Assembly: GCA_937928005.1 (NCBI GenBank)
Contig: CALFVD010000086.1
Coordinates: 1 to 57,246 of the forward strand
Source: an uncultured Neomegalonema sp.
GTDB taxonomy: Bacteria > Pseudomonadota > Alphaproteobacteria > Rhodobacterales > Rhodobacteraceae
DNA: 57,246 nt
Direction of reading: 5' to 3'
Shown: positions 10,161-19,658 of the stretch, piece by piece
Layout of the letters: each line of letters opens with the position of its first letter
Numbering within the stretch: the stretch's first letter is position 1
The notes under the pieces: model-generated
Told to the model about the DNA's origin: nothing
The model's database searches: none
Seen by the model: only the letters and a program-made list of their open reading frames with translations
Position numbers and translations under genes: made by a program

Positions 10161-10865
10161 TTATTCATCAAAGAATTTACTCCGCACTTGATGAGTGTAA
10201 GCATCTACACCTTTTTTCTTCAATTCCAATTCACGGTTTTTAGCTTGTTTTTCAGATGAATACCTTCCAGCGATGACAGAAAAATATTTAGAAAAATCAA
10301 AGATGATTTTTTCTGTATCTCTGTATCCCATTCCTTGAAGTTTATTTACAAATTCATCTGCATAGATCTCATTGGAAAAGCTTCCTGCGACAACTAAGTA
10401 GTCTCCTTCTAATGAGGCTTTATCAGAAACTGGGATCTTCTCGTTTGGGTTCTTTTTCTCAACAATTCTAGTGGTCGCCTTATCTAATTTATCACCACCT
10501 TTTTCTACGACATCTTTAACAGAATTTGAGATCTTTTTCTCGATTTTTTGGGCGGTTTGCTTAGACTTCTCTTTTAAAAGCGCACTTTTTTCTAGCCACT
10601 CTTTTTTAGCCTTCTCTACAGATTTAGTATCTGACTTAGATTTATTTTCAATAATATCATCTTCGTCAGGATCATCATCTGAATCCTGAGCGATGTATTC
10701 ATCGTCCTCAGCATCTTCGTCATACTGAAAAACCTCTTCTTTACCTTCTGTCAGTTGAGAAACCTTTGATTTCGTTACTCCCCCGTCACATGAGTTGAGC
10801 ACAGAACTAAACCATACCCAAGCGACTACAAGGATGATTCCTCCCCAAATTATCTTTCTTACCAT
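10161..10865 (-). CDS. SPOR domain protein with one membrane anchor
   Basis: A 234-residue protein with an N-terminal membrane helix (about 4-22), a long charged low-complexity linker rich in Asp, Glu, Lys and Ser (about 35-150), and a C-terminal SPOR domain (about 155-230: LVVAGSFSNEIYADEFVNKL ... FSVIAGRYSSEKQA). SPOR domains bind peptidoglycan lacking stem peptides, usually at division sites, so an envelope or division role is likely. The linker would span the periplasm. Confidence 0.88.
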   Translation of the reverse strand: MVRKIIWGGIILVVAWVWFSSVLNSCDGGVTKSKVSQLTEGKEEVFQYDEDAEDDEYIAQDSDDDPDEDDIIENKSKSDTKSVEKAKKEWLEKSALLKEKSKQTAQKIEKKISNSVKDVVEKGGDKLDKATTRIVEKKNPNEKIPVSDKASLEGDYLVVAGSFSNEIYADEFVNKLQGMGYRDTEKIIFDFSKYFSVIAGRYSSEKQAKNRELELKKKGVDAYTHQVRSKFFDE

Positions 10866-10929
10866 GAATCTTCTAGTTTTACTTTAATATAAACCTCTAA
10901 AACAACACAAATATAAAAAAATGTTAATA

Positions 10930-11463
10930 TCAAAAATTTTTCCACATCATGCTTTCCATCGGTTTCTCCGTTTTTTGATTGTATTTGGCTGAACTTTTCT
11001 TGTTATACAGATTATTTATGTCTCCTTCTACTGAAAAATAGATCAATTGGCCGATAGGCATGCCCGCATAAATGCGTACTGGCTGTACGCAAGATATCTC
11101 AAGTGTCCAAAAATTGCAAAAACCCACATCTCCCTTACCTGCCGTCGCGTGAATATCAATACCTAACCTTCCAACACTTGATTTCCCCTCCAGAAAGGGG
11201 ACAGATGTGTGGGTTTCAGTGTATTCTTCAGTAGAACCCAAGTATAAAGTCCCAGGTTGAATAACAAAGCCATCCTCTGGAATTATGAAATTTTGAACCC
11301 TATTATGACGCTTTGCATCAAGTACCCTATCGTTATAAACCGCAAGGTGTTTACTTAAATGCACATCATAAGAATTCGTACCTAAGCAGTCTGGATTGTA
11401 AGGTTCAATCACAATCTCCTTGTTTTTTATGGCCTCTTTGATTCTAATATCACTGAATATCAT
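10930..11463 (-). CDS. dcd: dCTP deaminase
   Basis: A 177-residue enzyme of the dCTP deaminase/dUTPase superfamily. The core GKSSVGRLGIDIHATAG, followed by GDVGFCNFWTLEI, gives the nucleotide-binding Ser/Arg and the catalytic Glu region. It converts dCTP to dUTP (or directly to dUMP in bifunctional members) for thymidylate synthesis. Length is slightly below the E. coli enzyme. It lies 20 bases downstream of the WD40 gene on the same strand. Confidence 0.92.
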   Translation of the reverse strand: MIFSDIRIKEAIKNKEIVIEPYNPDCLGTNSYDVHLSKHLAVYNDRVLDAKRHNRVQNFIIPEDGFVIQPGTLYLGSTEEYTETHTSVPFLEGKSSVGRLGIDIHATAGKGDVGFCNFWTLEISCVQPVRIYAGMPIGQLIYFSVEGDINNLYNKKSSAKYNQKTEKPMESMMWKNF

Positions 11464-11483
11464 AATTTCGATTTATGCTGGGA

Positions 11484-12410
11484 TTAATAATCCACTTCCC
11501 AGACCTTTATGCTTCTGTCGTCACTGCAAGATATGAGTCTATTTTCAGAAAGCCATAATAAATCGTTGACCGAATTTACATGGCCTTGATCTCTTATAGA
11601 CTCTATTACTTTTAGCAATTTGAAAGTATGTGCATCCCATAATTTAATGGTCTTATCTCTGCTGGCTGTGGCAAATATTCTATTATCCGGAGAAAATTTT
11701 ATGGCGTTGATGGTAAATAAGTGAGCGGGTATGGATTTAAGCAATTTGAAATCATCCTTAATGTCCCAAACTTTCAATATTGCATCTCGAGATCCACTCA
11801 GTAAATATTTTTCATCTCCAGTCGCTGCCAAAGTAAAAATCGAGTTTTCATGGGCAAGATTGATGACATGTTTAATGGTAAATGTTTCTTGATCAAGAAC
11901 ATAGATATTTTTATCACTAGAACCGAGAATTATTAATTTTGACTTTTTGAGATAAACCAAGCCCCTCAATCTATGATAAGTTAACTGATGACTATCTGTT
12001 TTATTGATTTTATCTAATGTCCATCTTGTCATCATTCCATCTCCTGCTAAACTTAAAAGGGCCCCTTCGACTTCATACAATCCAAATATACCTTTAGTAT
12101 GATAAGAGATCTTTTTAGTTTTCTCTTCTTCACTGATATTGACAAAATGCAGATCTCCTACTATATCTCCACTGATGATCAGGTCGTGTTCAGGAGTATA
12201 TTTCAAGGCAAATAGATTAGAATTTGTTTTTGCCAATAATCTACCATTTTCTGACTCCTTATAATTCCAAGAAGCAATCCATCCATCTCCACCAGCAGAT
12301 AGAAAGGATTCACCACCTTTATAAGGACTTAAAGCATAAACTGCTGAATTATGTCCCATGAGGTGATGAATTAATTTGGCCTTCAATTTTAAGCCTTTGG
12401 AATTATCCAT
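11484..12410 (-). CDS. WD40 repeat protein
   Basis: A 308-residue protein made almost entirely of about seven WD40 repeats, enough for one beta-propeller. The last three are clearest: ILKVWDIKDDFKLLKSIPAH, FATASRDKTIKLWDAHTFKL and LISCSDDRSIKVWEVDY. There is no signal peptide, so it is probably cytoplasmic. Propellers of this type are protein-protein platforms; the partner is unknown. It is divergent from the phosphopantetheinyl transferase, with 61 bases between the starts. Confidence 0.92.
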   Translation of the reverse strand: MDNSKGLKLKAKLIHHLMGHNSAVYALSPYKGGESFLSAGGDGWIASWNYKESENGRLLAKTNSNLFALKYTPEHDLIISGDIVGDLHFVNISEEEKTKKISYHTKGIFGLYEVEGALLSLAGDGMMTRWTLDKINKTDSHQLTYHRLRGLVYLKKSKLIILGSSDKNIYVLDQETFTIKHVINLAHENSIFTLAATGDEKYLLSGSRDAILKVWDIKDDFKLLKSIPAHLFTINAIKFSPDNRIFATASRDKTIKLWDAHTFKLLKVIESIRDQGHVNSVNDLLWLSENRLISCSDDRSIKVWEVDY

Positions 12411-12471
12411 GCTGAATGTTATTTAGAAGAAAATTACCTTTTTTCTTGCTTATTTTTATTATTCTTGACCT

Positions 12472-13107
12472 ATGCCATTGCATTTTCACAAATATATTAA
12501 ACCTGAAGGGGAAGTTGGAATTTGGAAAATTAAAGAACCCATTTCTTTCTTTCTTCAGAACATGGAACTTACTGATGTTGAAAAAGATCATGTGAATAAA
12601 ATTAGAGGTCATTTAAAGGTAGAGTGGCTAGCCAGTAGGTATTTGCTTCACATCATGTCTGGACGCACAGAAAGAGGAGAATTATTAAAAGATAAATATG
12701 GCAAGCCCTTTCTTAAAGACAGTACATACCAAATTTCATTAAGTCATTCTGCAGAATTAGCTGCTGTGGCTGCAAGTCCAAAAATTGTTGGGGTGGACAT
12801 TCAAAAAATTGTTCCAAAGATTAAAAGAATTGCTAATAAATTCATGCGTCCTGAAGAACTGAAAGTTTTAAGTACAAATGATATCTTCCACTTACATTTA
12901 TTTTGGGGAGCAAAAGAGTGTTTGTATAAATCATATGGCAAAAGAAAACTAGATTTTCGTAAACATATTCACATAGAACCTTTTATTTTGAGAGGAGAAG
13001 AAGGTACTTTTAGTGGCAAGGTCATGAAAGGAGATTTTAAGGAGGAATATAAAATCACCTATCAAAAAATTGATGACTATCTATTGGTTCATAGCATACA
13101 ATTATAA
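12472..13107 (+). CDS. 4'-phosphopantetheinyl transferase superfamily protein
   Basis: A 211-residue Sfp-like enzyme. GVDIQKI (Mg2+/CoA site) and WGAKECLYKSYGK (the W-x-x-KE-x-x-x-K signature) are in the expected order and spacing. It moves the phosphopantetheine arm of CoA onto a Ser of an acyl or peptidyl carrier protein. The usual acidic GVDIE is GVDIQ here, which members of the family tolerate. No polyketide or peptide synthase is nearby, so fatty-acid ACP is the simplest substrate. Confidence 0.88.
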   Translation: MPLHFHKYIKPEGEVGIWKIKEPISFFLQNMELTDVEKDHVNKIRGHLKVEWLASRYLLHIMSGRTERGELLKDKYGKPFLKDSTYQISLSHSAELAAVAASPKIVGVDIQKIVPKIKRIANKFMRPEELKVLSTNDIFHLHLFWGAKECLYKSYGKRKLDFRKHIHIEPFILRGEEGTFSGKVMKGDFKEEYKITYQKIDDYLLVHSIQL

Positions 13108-13110
13108 AAA

Positions 13111-13563
13111 ATGAAAATTTCTTATTCCATAGCTTTAATCTTTTTAATTTTTACCGCTTGTAACAAAAACAAAAGCCAGGATAAAAATCTTGATGGAATA
13201 TTTTTTGATCAGGATGTTCCCGCTGATTTTCTTGAATTCTATTTACGTTTTCATCAAGATAGCGTCTATCAAATTGAACATATTGACTTTCCCCTTGCAG
13301 GAATTCCAAACCTAGCCTATGACATGCCACAAGACAGCATTAATAAATTTTCTTGGCAAGCAGAAGATTGGAAATTGCACAAAGCTTTCAATTACTCTGA
13401 TGATTATGCCAGAGAATACATAAAATACAGCGATGAACTCATTGGAGAAATTATCTATGAAAAAGAAAATGGCTACGGGATAGAAAGACGTTTTTCCAAA
13501 ACTTCAAATGGATGGAGATTGATTTATTACATCGGTATGAATAAGGTCACTGATCCAAAGTAA
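13111..13563 (+). CDS. Small lipoprotein, function unknown
   Basis: A 150-residue protein with a signal peptide ending in a lipobox (IFLIFTAC, Cys at about residue 17). It should be acylated and membrane-anchored. The mature part is acidic and aromatic with no recognised motif. It starts 3 bases after the phosphopantetheinyl transferase and is likely cotranscribed with it; it converges on hldD with an 18-base gap. Confidence 0.75.
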   Translation: MKISYSIALIFLIFTACNKNKSQDKNLDGIFFDQDVPADFLEFYLRFHQDSVYQIEHIDFPLAGIPNLAYDMPQDSINKFSWQAEDWKLHKAFNYSDDYAREYIKYSDELIGEIIYEKENGYGIERRFSKTSNGWRLIYYIGMNKVTDPK

Positions 13564-13581
13564 AAACAATAAGGGTTATTA

Positions 13582-14547
13582 TTAATAATATTTCCCATTC
13601 ATCAAATATTCTGTCACATAGTCTTCAATGCCCTCTTCTAGTGTGTGCATTTTTTTAGTGTAACCCGCTTTTTTTAGTTTGCTCATGTCTGCCTCAGTGA
13701 AGTATTGATAAGTCCCTCGAATGTCTTCAGGTGTATCTATAAAGGAAATATTTTCTTTTTTACCGAAGGCCTTAAAGGTATTTGCCGCAAGGTCATAAAA
13801 TGTTCTGGCTTTTCCTGTGCCCAAATTGTATAAACCATTCTCAGGCTTCTTATCCATCAACCAAGCACAAACATCAACAACATCCTTTACATAAACAAAA
13901 TCTCTGGATTGTTCTCCATCCTTATAATCTTTTCTATGAGATCTGAAAAGTTTCATCTCCCCTGTTTTTCGAATCTGATTGTAAGTATGAAAGATGACAG
14001 AAGCCATGCGTTTCTTATGATATTCATTTGGTCCGTAAACATTAAAAAATTTAAGACCTGCCCAAAAGGGGGGACTTGATTTTTGTGATAAAGCCCAAAT
14101 GTCAAAATCATTTTTTGAATCTCCATATGGGTTTAAAGGCTTGAGTTTTTTAATGATTTCATGATCATCTTTAAAACCCTTATCCCCAATTCCATAAGTT
14201 GCGGCACTGGATGCATATACCAAAGGGATTTCTTTTTCAGCGCAGATCTTCCAAATCTCTTTAGAATAATTTAGGTTAAGGCGATCAAATATTTCTTTGC
14301 TTTTTTCGGCAGTGTCTGTTCTCGCACCCAGATGAAATATGAAATCGATATTGGACCAGGAGGTCTGTAGGAAATTCAAAAAGATGTCTCGATGCACCCA
14401 TTCTCGCACCTGCTTATCTTCCAGATTTGGATTCTTTTTGTCTTTATAAAAATCATCAACAGCCAACAGAACTTCATGTCCATCACTATTGAGCTTAGAA
14501 ACTAAACAACTTCCTATAAAACCTAGTGCTCCTGTTACTACTATCAT
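13582..14547 (-). CDS. hldD: ADP-L-glycero-D-manno-heptose 6-epimerase
   Basis: A 321-residue extended short-chain dehydrogenase. The N-terminal VTGALGFIGSCL is the NAD(P)-binding Gly-rich loop; YASSAATYG and the NPYGDSKNDFD stretch carry the catalytic Tyr-x-x-x-Lys in the variant form of HldD. It epimerises ADP-D-glycero- to ADP-L-glycero-manno-heptose for lipopolysaccharide core. Its ATG overlaps the gcvP stop (TAATG), an unusual pairing with a glycine-cleavage gene. A generic nucleotide-sugar epimerase is the alternative. Confidence 0.88.
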   Translation of the reverse strand: MIVVTGALGFIGSCLVSKLNSDGHEVLLAVDDFYKDKKNPNLEDKQVREWVHRDIFLNFLQTSWSNIDFIFHLGARTDTAEKSKEIFDRLNLNYSKEIWKICAEKEIPLVYASSAATYGIGDKGFKDDHEIIKKLKPLNPYGDSKNDFDIWALSQKSSPPFWAGLKFFNVYGPNEYHKKRMASVIFHTYNQIRKTGEMKLFRSHRKDYKDGEQSRDFVYVKDVVDVCAWLMDKKPENGLYNLGTGKARTFYDLAANTFKAFGKKENISFIDTPEDIRGTYQYFTEADMSKLKKAGYTKKMHTLEEGIEDYVTEYLMNGKYY

Positions 14548-17450
14548 TAATTGATGCCTGCTGTTTCAATGAGATCATCATCCTGATATGCTTCAAGTGG
14601 AGGACAAGTGCAGATTAGATTTCTATCTCCATGGGCATTATTTACCCTTGCCACTGAAGGCCAAAATTTGAAACCACTATTTAAATAAGAAACTGGATAA
14701 GCCGCTTTTTTTCTTGAATAAGGAAAGTTCCACTCATCACCAACAAGTCTATCAATGGTATGAGGAGCATTGTGCAATACATTCGATTCTTCGCTAAAAT
14801 CACCTCTAGCAATCTCATCAATTTCTTCTCTGATCTGGATCATTGCCTCACAAAATCTATCCAATTCTCCTTTACCTTCACTTTCCGTAGGTTCAATCAT
14901 AATGGTCCCAGCCACCGGAAATGAAAGTGTAGGTGCATGAAAACCATAATCTATCAGACGTTTTGCCACATCTTCAGCTGAAACAAAGCTCTTGAAAGGT
15001 CTTAAATCTAATATCAGCTCATGTGCTGCAAACCCCTTATCTCCAGCATATAAAACTTGATAATGATCCTCCAATTGCTTTTTAATATAGTTGGCATTTA
15101 GAATGGCAATTTCGGTAGCCCGTTTAACTCCTTCCTTACCTAGCAGCCTGATGTAAGCATATGATATCAAAAGAATGCTTGCAGATCCCCATGGTGCAGA
15201 AGAAACTGACTTGATACCTTTATTCCCTCCTGTTTCAATAAGGGAATGTTTAGGTAGAAATGGTGCTAAACTGGTATTGACACAAATCGGTCCCATTCCA
15301 GGTCCACCACCTCCGTGAGGAATGGCAAATGTTTTATGCAAATTCAAATGACAAACATCTGCACCTATTAAAGCTGGATTGGTTAAACCCACTTGAGCAT
15401 TCATATTCGCTCCATCCATGTAAACTTTCCCTCCATTATCATGTATGATCTTACATATTTCTGTGATCGCTTCTTCAAACACCCCATGTGTGGATGGATA
15501 AGTAACCATCAATGCTGATAATTTGTCTTTGTACTGAACGGCTTTGCTTCTTAAATCTTCAACATCTATATTCCCCTTATCATCACAAGCGGTTACGACT
15601 ACTTTCATTCCTGCTAGTACTGCACTGGCAGGATTAGTACCATGTGCAGAAGAAGGAATTAAAACAATGTCTCTCTCCTCGTTTCCATTAGCTTTATGGT
15701 ATGCTCTTATGGTTAATAAGCCGGCATATTCACCTTGCGCACCAGAATTCGGTTGCAAGGAGCAGGCATCAAACCCTGTAATTTCACATAGATATTGCTC
15801 TAACTCTTTGAAAATTTGCTGATAGCCTAATGTTTGATCCACAGGAACAAATGGATGGATATTTGCGAAAGCAGGCCAGGACACTGGGATCAATTCCGTC
15901 GCAGCATTTAATTTCATCGTACATGAACCCAGTGGAATCATTGAATGAACTAAAGAAAGATCCTTGTTCTCCAAGCTCTTAATGTATCTCATCATTTTGG
16001 TCTCCGTCTGATGAGAACTAAAAACTGGGTGTTCCATAAAAGGACTTGTCCTTACCATTGAAGAAGAAATACTTTTATGAGAAACTCCATTTTGAGAAGA
16101 TTGCAAAATATTATCAGTTCCGCTAAAAATCTCACAGATGACATTCAGATCCTTTTCATTAACAGTCTCATCTAAACTGATCCTCACATCATTTCCTTCA
16201 TAATAAAAATTGACGCCAAAGAATTCAGCACGTTCCTTTATGGTGTTGATCAGGGCTTCATCCATTGTGAAACACAAGGTGTCAAAATAATCTTTATTTA
16301 CGTTTTGAAAACCAGCTCCTCTTAGCGCTTGGTTTAATTGAATGGTTTTTGCGTTGATGTTGCGAGCTATATTTTTTATTCCTTCAGCTCCATGATATAC
16401 GGCGTACATTCCAGCCATAATGGCAAGTAATGCTTGAGCAGTACAAATATTCGATGTTGCTTTTTCTCTTCTGATGTGTTGTTCTCTTGTCTGAAGAGCC
16501 ATTCTCAATGCAGGTTTTTCATCTGCATCCATGGACACACCAATGATTCTTCCTGGGATTACCCTTTTGTATTTTTCTTTACAGGCAAAGTATGCTGCAT
16601 GAGGTCCACCATAACCTAAAGGCACTCCAAATCTTTGTGTATTTCCAACTACGGCATCAGCACCCCATTCTCCTGGAGCTTTTAATAAAGCTAAGGACAT
16701 GATGTCTGCAGCGACAGTTACATAGGCTCCTTTTTCTTGTGCCTTAGCGGCAAATGCACTATAGTCTTCAATTTCACCTTTTGTATTAGGATACTGAAGA
16801 CAAACTCCGAAAGTTTTGTCTGTAAACTGATATTCAGTCCAGTCACCAACCACTACATTTATATCAAGCGGCTCTGCCCTTGCCATGATGACTTCCAGGT
16901 TTTGTTTAAACACGCCCTTGTCAACAAAGAATTCATTTTGGATGTCTTCTCCCTTATTTCTTTTATTCTTTTGGCCATAGAACATACTCATAGCTTCAGC
17001 AGCAGCAGTGCCCTCATCCAAAAGAGAAGCATTCGCTATAGGGAGACCTGTCAAGTCGCTGACCATGGTTTGAAAATTCAAAAGGGCCTCTAATCGGCCT
17101 TGGGCGATCTCTGCTTGATAAGGGGTGTATTGAGTGTACCATCCTGGATTTTGAAAAATATTTCTCAAGAGCACAGATGGGGTGACTGTATTGTGATACC
17201 CTTGTCCAATGTAAGATTTAAATAATTTATTCTTGGCCCCTATTTCTTCTAATTCCTTTAAGAATTCATACTCTGAAACGGCCTCAGGAATATTCAGATC
17301 CTTTTGGATGAAGATATTATTAGGTATGGTTGATTTAACTAATGTTTCCATGGAATCTACTCCTATGGAAGCCAACATCTGCTTGACCTCGATTTCATTA
17401 GGTCCCAGATGTCTTTCTTGAAAATTATCTCCTATTGTCGTCTTGCTCAT
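14547..17450 (-). CDS. gcvP: Glycine dehydrogenase (decarboxylating), P protein of the glycine cleavage system
   Basis: A 967-residue single-chain P protein, the homodimeric form. The PLP-binding Lys is residue 706 in NLHKTFAIPHGGGGPGMG. The N-terminal ERHLGPNEIEVKQML and the YTQYTPYQAEIAQGRLEALL stretch are diagnostic. It decarboxylates glycine and passes the aminomethyl group to the lipoyl arm of GcvH. No gcvT or gcvH is adjacent and no glycine riboswitch is visible in the 347-base upstream gap. hldD overlaps its stop codon. Confidence 0.97.
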   Translation of the reverse strand: MSKTTIGDNFQERHLGPNEIEVKQMLASIGVDSMETLVKSTIPNNIFIQKDLNIPEAVSEYEFLKELEEIGAKNKLFKSYIGQGYHNTVTPSVLLRNIFQNPGWYTQYTPYQAEIAQGRLEALLNFQTMVSDLTGLPIANASLLDEGTAAAEAMSMFYGQKNKRNKGEDIQNEFFVDKGVFKQNLEVIMARAEPLDINVVVGDWTEYQFTDKTFGVCLQYPNTKGEIEDYSAFAAKAQEKGAYVTVAADIMSLALLKAPGEWGADAVVGNTQRFGVPLGYGGPHAAYFACKEKYKRVIPGRIIGVSMDADEKPALRMALQTREQHIRREKATSNICTAQALLAIMAGMYAVYHGAEGIKNIARNINAKTIQLNQALRGAGFQNVNKDYFDTLCFTMDEALINTIKERAEFFGVNFYYEGNDVRISLDETVNEKDLNVICEIFSGTDNILQSSQNGVSHKSISSSMVRTSPFMEHPVFSSHQTETKMMRYIKSLENKDLSLVHSMIPLGSCTMKLNAATELIPVSWPAFANIHPFVPVDQTLGYQQIFKELEQYLCEITGFDACSLQPNSGAQGEYAGLLTIRAYHKANGNEERDIVLIPSSAHGTNPASAVLAGMKVVVTACDDKGNIDVEDLRSKAVQYKDKLSALMVTYPSTHGVFEEAITEICKIIHDNGGKVYMDGANMNAQVGLTNPALIGADVCHLNLHKTFAIPHGGGGPGMGPICVNTSLAPFLPKHSLIETGGNKGIKSVSSAPWGSASILLISYAYIRLLGKEGVKRATEIAILNANYIKKQLEDHYQVLYAGDKGFAAHELILDLRPFKSFVSAEDVAKRLIDYGFHAPTLSFPVAGTIMIEPTESEGKGELDRFCEAMIQIREEIDEIARGDFSEESNVLHNAPHTIDRLVGDEWNFPYSRKKAAYPVSYLNSGFKFWPSVARVNNAHGDRNLICTCPPLEAYQDDDLIETAGIN

Positions 17451-17797
17451 TGTTAAAAAGTACTTATCCAGAGAAGGCTAATCGAAGGCATCTCTGATTT
17501 TTATGTTTGTTACAAAGGTAATGCTTTTAGCAATTATTTAACAGAAGAGATGGGATTTAGTTCTCAGTGGGCTGAGTAAGAGCCAGCGTACTCAATGAGG
17601 AGCCATTTATACATTGGCTGGCTTATGTACAAAAGTAGAATAGCGGCTAAGCAGATGGCTGAAAACATATATTTGCCGAAAGGCAAAAAACAGAATTCGT
17701 CAACCTATACTAGGCACGGACAAATGGCTAATGGCTAATGGCCGATAGCAAATAACCAAAAACAAACATTCGCCGAAAGGCAAAAAACAGAAATAAA
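17451..17797. other. Gene-free 347-base interval upstream of gcvP
   Basis: No credible coding sequence on either strand. It holds the gcvP leader on the right-to-left strand, several short imperfect repeats built on a GGCTAATGG-like unit near 17,727-17,747, and a pair of 21-bp direct repeats listed separately. Confidence 0.6.
17675..17792. repeat. Pair of 21-bp direct repeats with a mini-hairpin
   Basis: The same 21 bases occur at 17675-17695 and 17772-17792, starting GCCGAAAGGC and continuing with an A-run and CAGAA. The first ten bases form a 3-bp stem with a GAAA loop, a very stable tetraloop if transcribed. The pair lies just downstream of the ABC exporter stop. Its role is unknown. Confidence 0.7.
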
Positions 17798-19615
17798 CTA
17801 CAAATATCCTTTAGCCTGCAAGGCGAACAACTCCGCATATTGTCCTCCTTTCGCGATCAATTCTTCATGAGAACCCATTTCTTTAATCTGCCCCTTCTCC
17901 AAAAACAAAATTCGATCCGCCATTCTAACCGTGGAAAATCGGTGAGAAATCAGCACTGCAGACTTTCCTTCTATGAGTTCTGAAAACCGTTCAAATACTT
18001 CATGCTCAGCCCGTGCATCCAAGGAAGCTGTAGGTTCGTCCAGAATTAACAACTGAGCTTCTTTCATGTAGGCCCTCGCTAAAGCTACTTTCTGCCATTG
18101 CCCCCCGGAAAGTTCAACACCCTTAGCAAATCTTTTTCCAAGCATCTGCTCATATTCGTCAGGAAGATCCTTTACCACCGTATCCGCCAAGCTTTTTTGA
18201 GCGGCTTGCTTGATGGCAGGCAATTCATTTATGCGGCCGACATTGCCTATGGCAATATTTTCTGAAGCCTTCATCATGAAGCGAACATAATCCTGAAAGA
18301 TGATCCCAATATTATTTCGAAGATCAATGAGCTCGTATTTCTTAAGATCCACACCATCCAAAAGAATGCGTCCAGAGCTAGGTTCATAAAGTCTTGCCAG
18401 TAATTTAACAAGGGTGGTTTTCCCCGCTCCGTTCTCTCCAACTAAAGCCATCTTCTCACCAACTTCCAAGGTGAAATTCAAATCTTTGATCGCGTAAAAA
18501 TCACTATCGGGATATTTAAAACTTACATTTTCAAAGCTGAAGCCTTCTTTGATTTTCGTAGGAAATGGAATGGCATTTTGACTATTGATGATATTGGGTT
18601 TGATTTTTAAAAAGTCGAAGTAGTCCTTCAGGTAGAGCGCTTCTTCTGCAATTCTTGAAAAGCGAGTCATTATTCCTTGAAGCATGTTTCTCATTCTATT
18701 AAAAGACCCAGCGAGAAAGGTAAGGGTTCCCAAGGTGATTATTCCAGTGACAGTTTGGATCAAAATAAAAACGTAGGCCCCATAATATGCGAAGGTTCCT
18801 ATTGCCGATAAGGCTGAACCCCAAATGGCTCTTTTGGTTGCTATTTTCTTATTAGCATTGTAGTATTTATCGGCGATGAATTTAAATCTTTGAACTAAAA
18901 AATCAGAAAGATTGAAGATCTTAATTTCTTTAGCTGTCTCATCACTTGCACCGATGTATCTCAGATAATCCAATTCTCTTCGCTCTGGAGTCCAGCTTCT
19001 TGTCAATGAATAAGTTCTTTGATTAAAATGAGTTTCTCCTAAAAATGATGGGATCACCGCGAGGATTAAAATCAATATCAACCAAACATTAAAGTAAACT
19101 AAACCTGCACCCAGGGTAAGCACGGTTAACAAATCTTGTAGTTGGCTTAAGATTGAAGATAACAATATGGTTCTTCCAGTGGTTTGTTTTCTGGCAAGTG
19201 CGAGCTTGTCATAAAAGTTGGCATCTTCGAATTGATACAGATCTAGATCCGCAGCCTTCCGCATTAATTGCTCCGAGGACCTATTGGAGAAGAGATCGCC
19301 TAATAAGGAATCTATAAGCGTGATTCCTCTATTTAGTAATTCTGAAATTACGGCACAAGCTAACTCTAGTGACACCCAGAACCATAGGGTCGATCTATCT
19401 GTGCCTCCTGTATCGATGAGATGAATCACCTCGTCAATGATCTCTTTACCAATGGCAAGCATGATCAGTGGAAGAAAAGATTTTAAGATCCTCAAGACAA
19501 CATTAAAGGTGGTGAGCGTTTTATCAGTCTCCCAAACCAAATTGAAAAAAGGGCCTAAATTCTTTAAGGCTTTAAATTGTTGTTTGAAAGAAGATTTTTC
19601 TTTCTTTGTTGACAT
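17798..19615 (-). CDS. ABC transporter, fused permease and ATPase (exporter type)
   Basis: A 605-residue half-transporter: a six-helix membrane domain (about 25-330), then an ATPase with Walker A GENGAGKTTLVKLL, signature LSGGQWQKVALARA, Walker B LLILDEPTASLDA and an H-loop in LISHRFSTV. This layout is that of type IV (MsbA-like) exporters working as homodimers or with a partner. The substrate may be lipid, peptide or drug and is not readable here. There is no protease domain. It is divergent from the helicase gene, with 43 bases between the starts. Confidence 0.93.
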   Translation of the reverse strand: MSTKKEKSSFKQQFKALKNLGPFFNLVWETDKTLTTFNVVLRILKSFLPLIMLAIGKEIIDEVIHLIDTGGTDRSTLWFWVSLELACAVISELLNRGITLIDSLLGDLFSNRSSEQLMRKAADLDLYQFEDANFYDKLALARKQTTGRTILLSSILSQLQDLLTVLTLGAGLVYFNVWLILILILAVIPSFLGETHFNQRTYSLTRSWTPERRELDYLRYIGASDETAKEIKIFNLSDFLVQRFKFIADKYYNANKKIATKRAIWGSALSAIGTFAYYGAYVFILIQTVTGIITLGTLTFLAGSFNRMRNMLQGIMTRFSRIAEEALYLKDYFDFLKIKPNIINSQNAIPFPTKIKEGFSFENVSFKYPDSDFYAIKDLNFTLEVGEKMALVGENGAGKTTLVKLLARLYEPSSGRILLDGVDLKKYELIDLRNNIGIIFQDYVRFMMKASENIAIGNVGRINELPAIKQAAQKSLADTVVKDLPDEYEQMLGKRFAKGVELSGGQWQKVALARAYMKEAQLLILDEPTASLDARAEHEVFERFSELIEGKSAVLISHRFSTVRMADRILFLEKGQIKEMGSHEELIAKGGQYAELFALQAKGYL

Positions 19616-19658
19616 TAATTAAATATTTAAGCAAATCTAATCAATATAAACAAACGGA

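Noticed and set aside
17451-17797. Glycine riboswitch upstream of gcvP
   Set aside because: No tandem aptamer-like conserved elements were visible; only short repeats are present.
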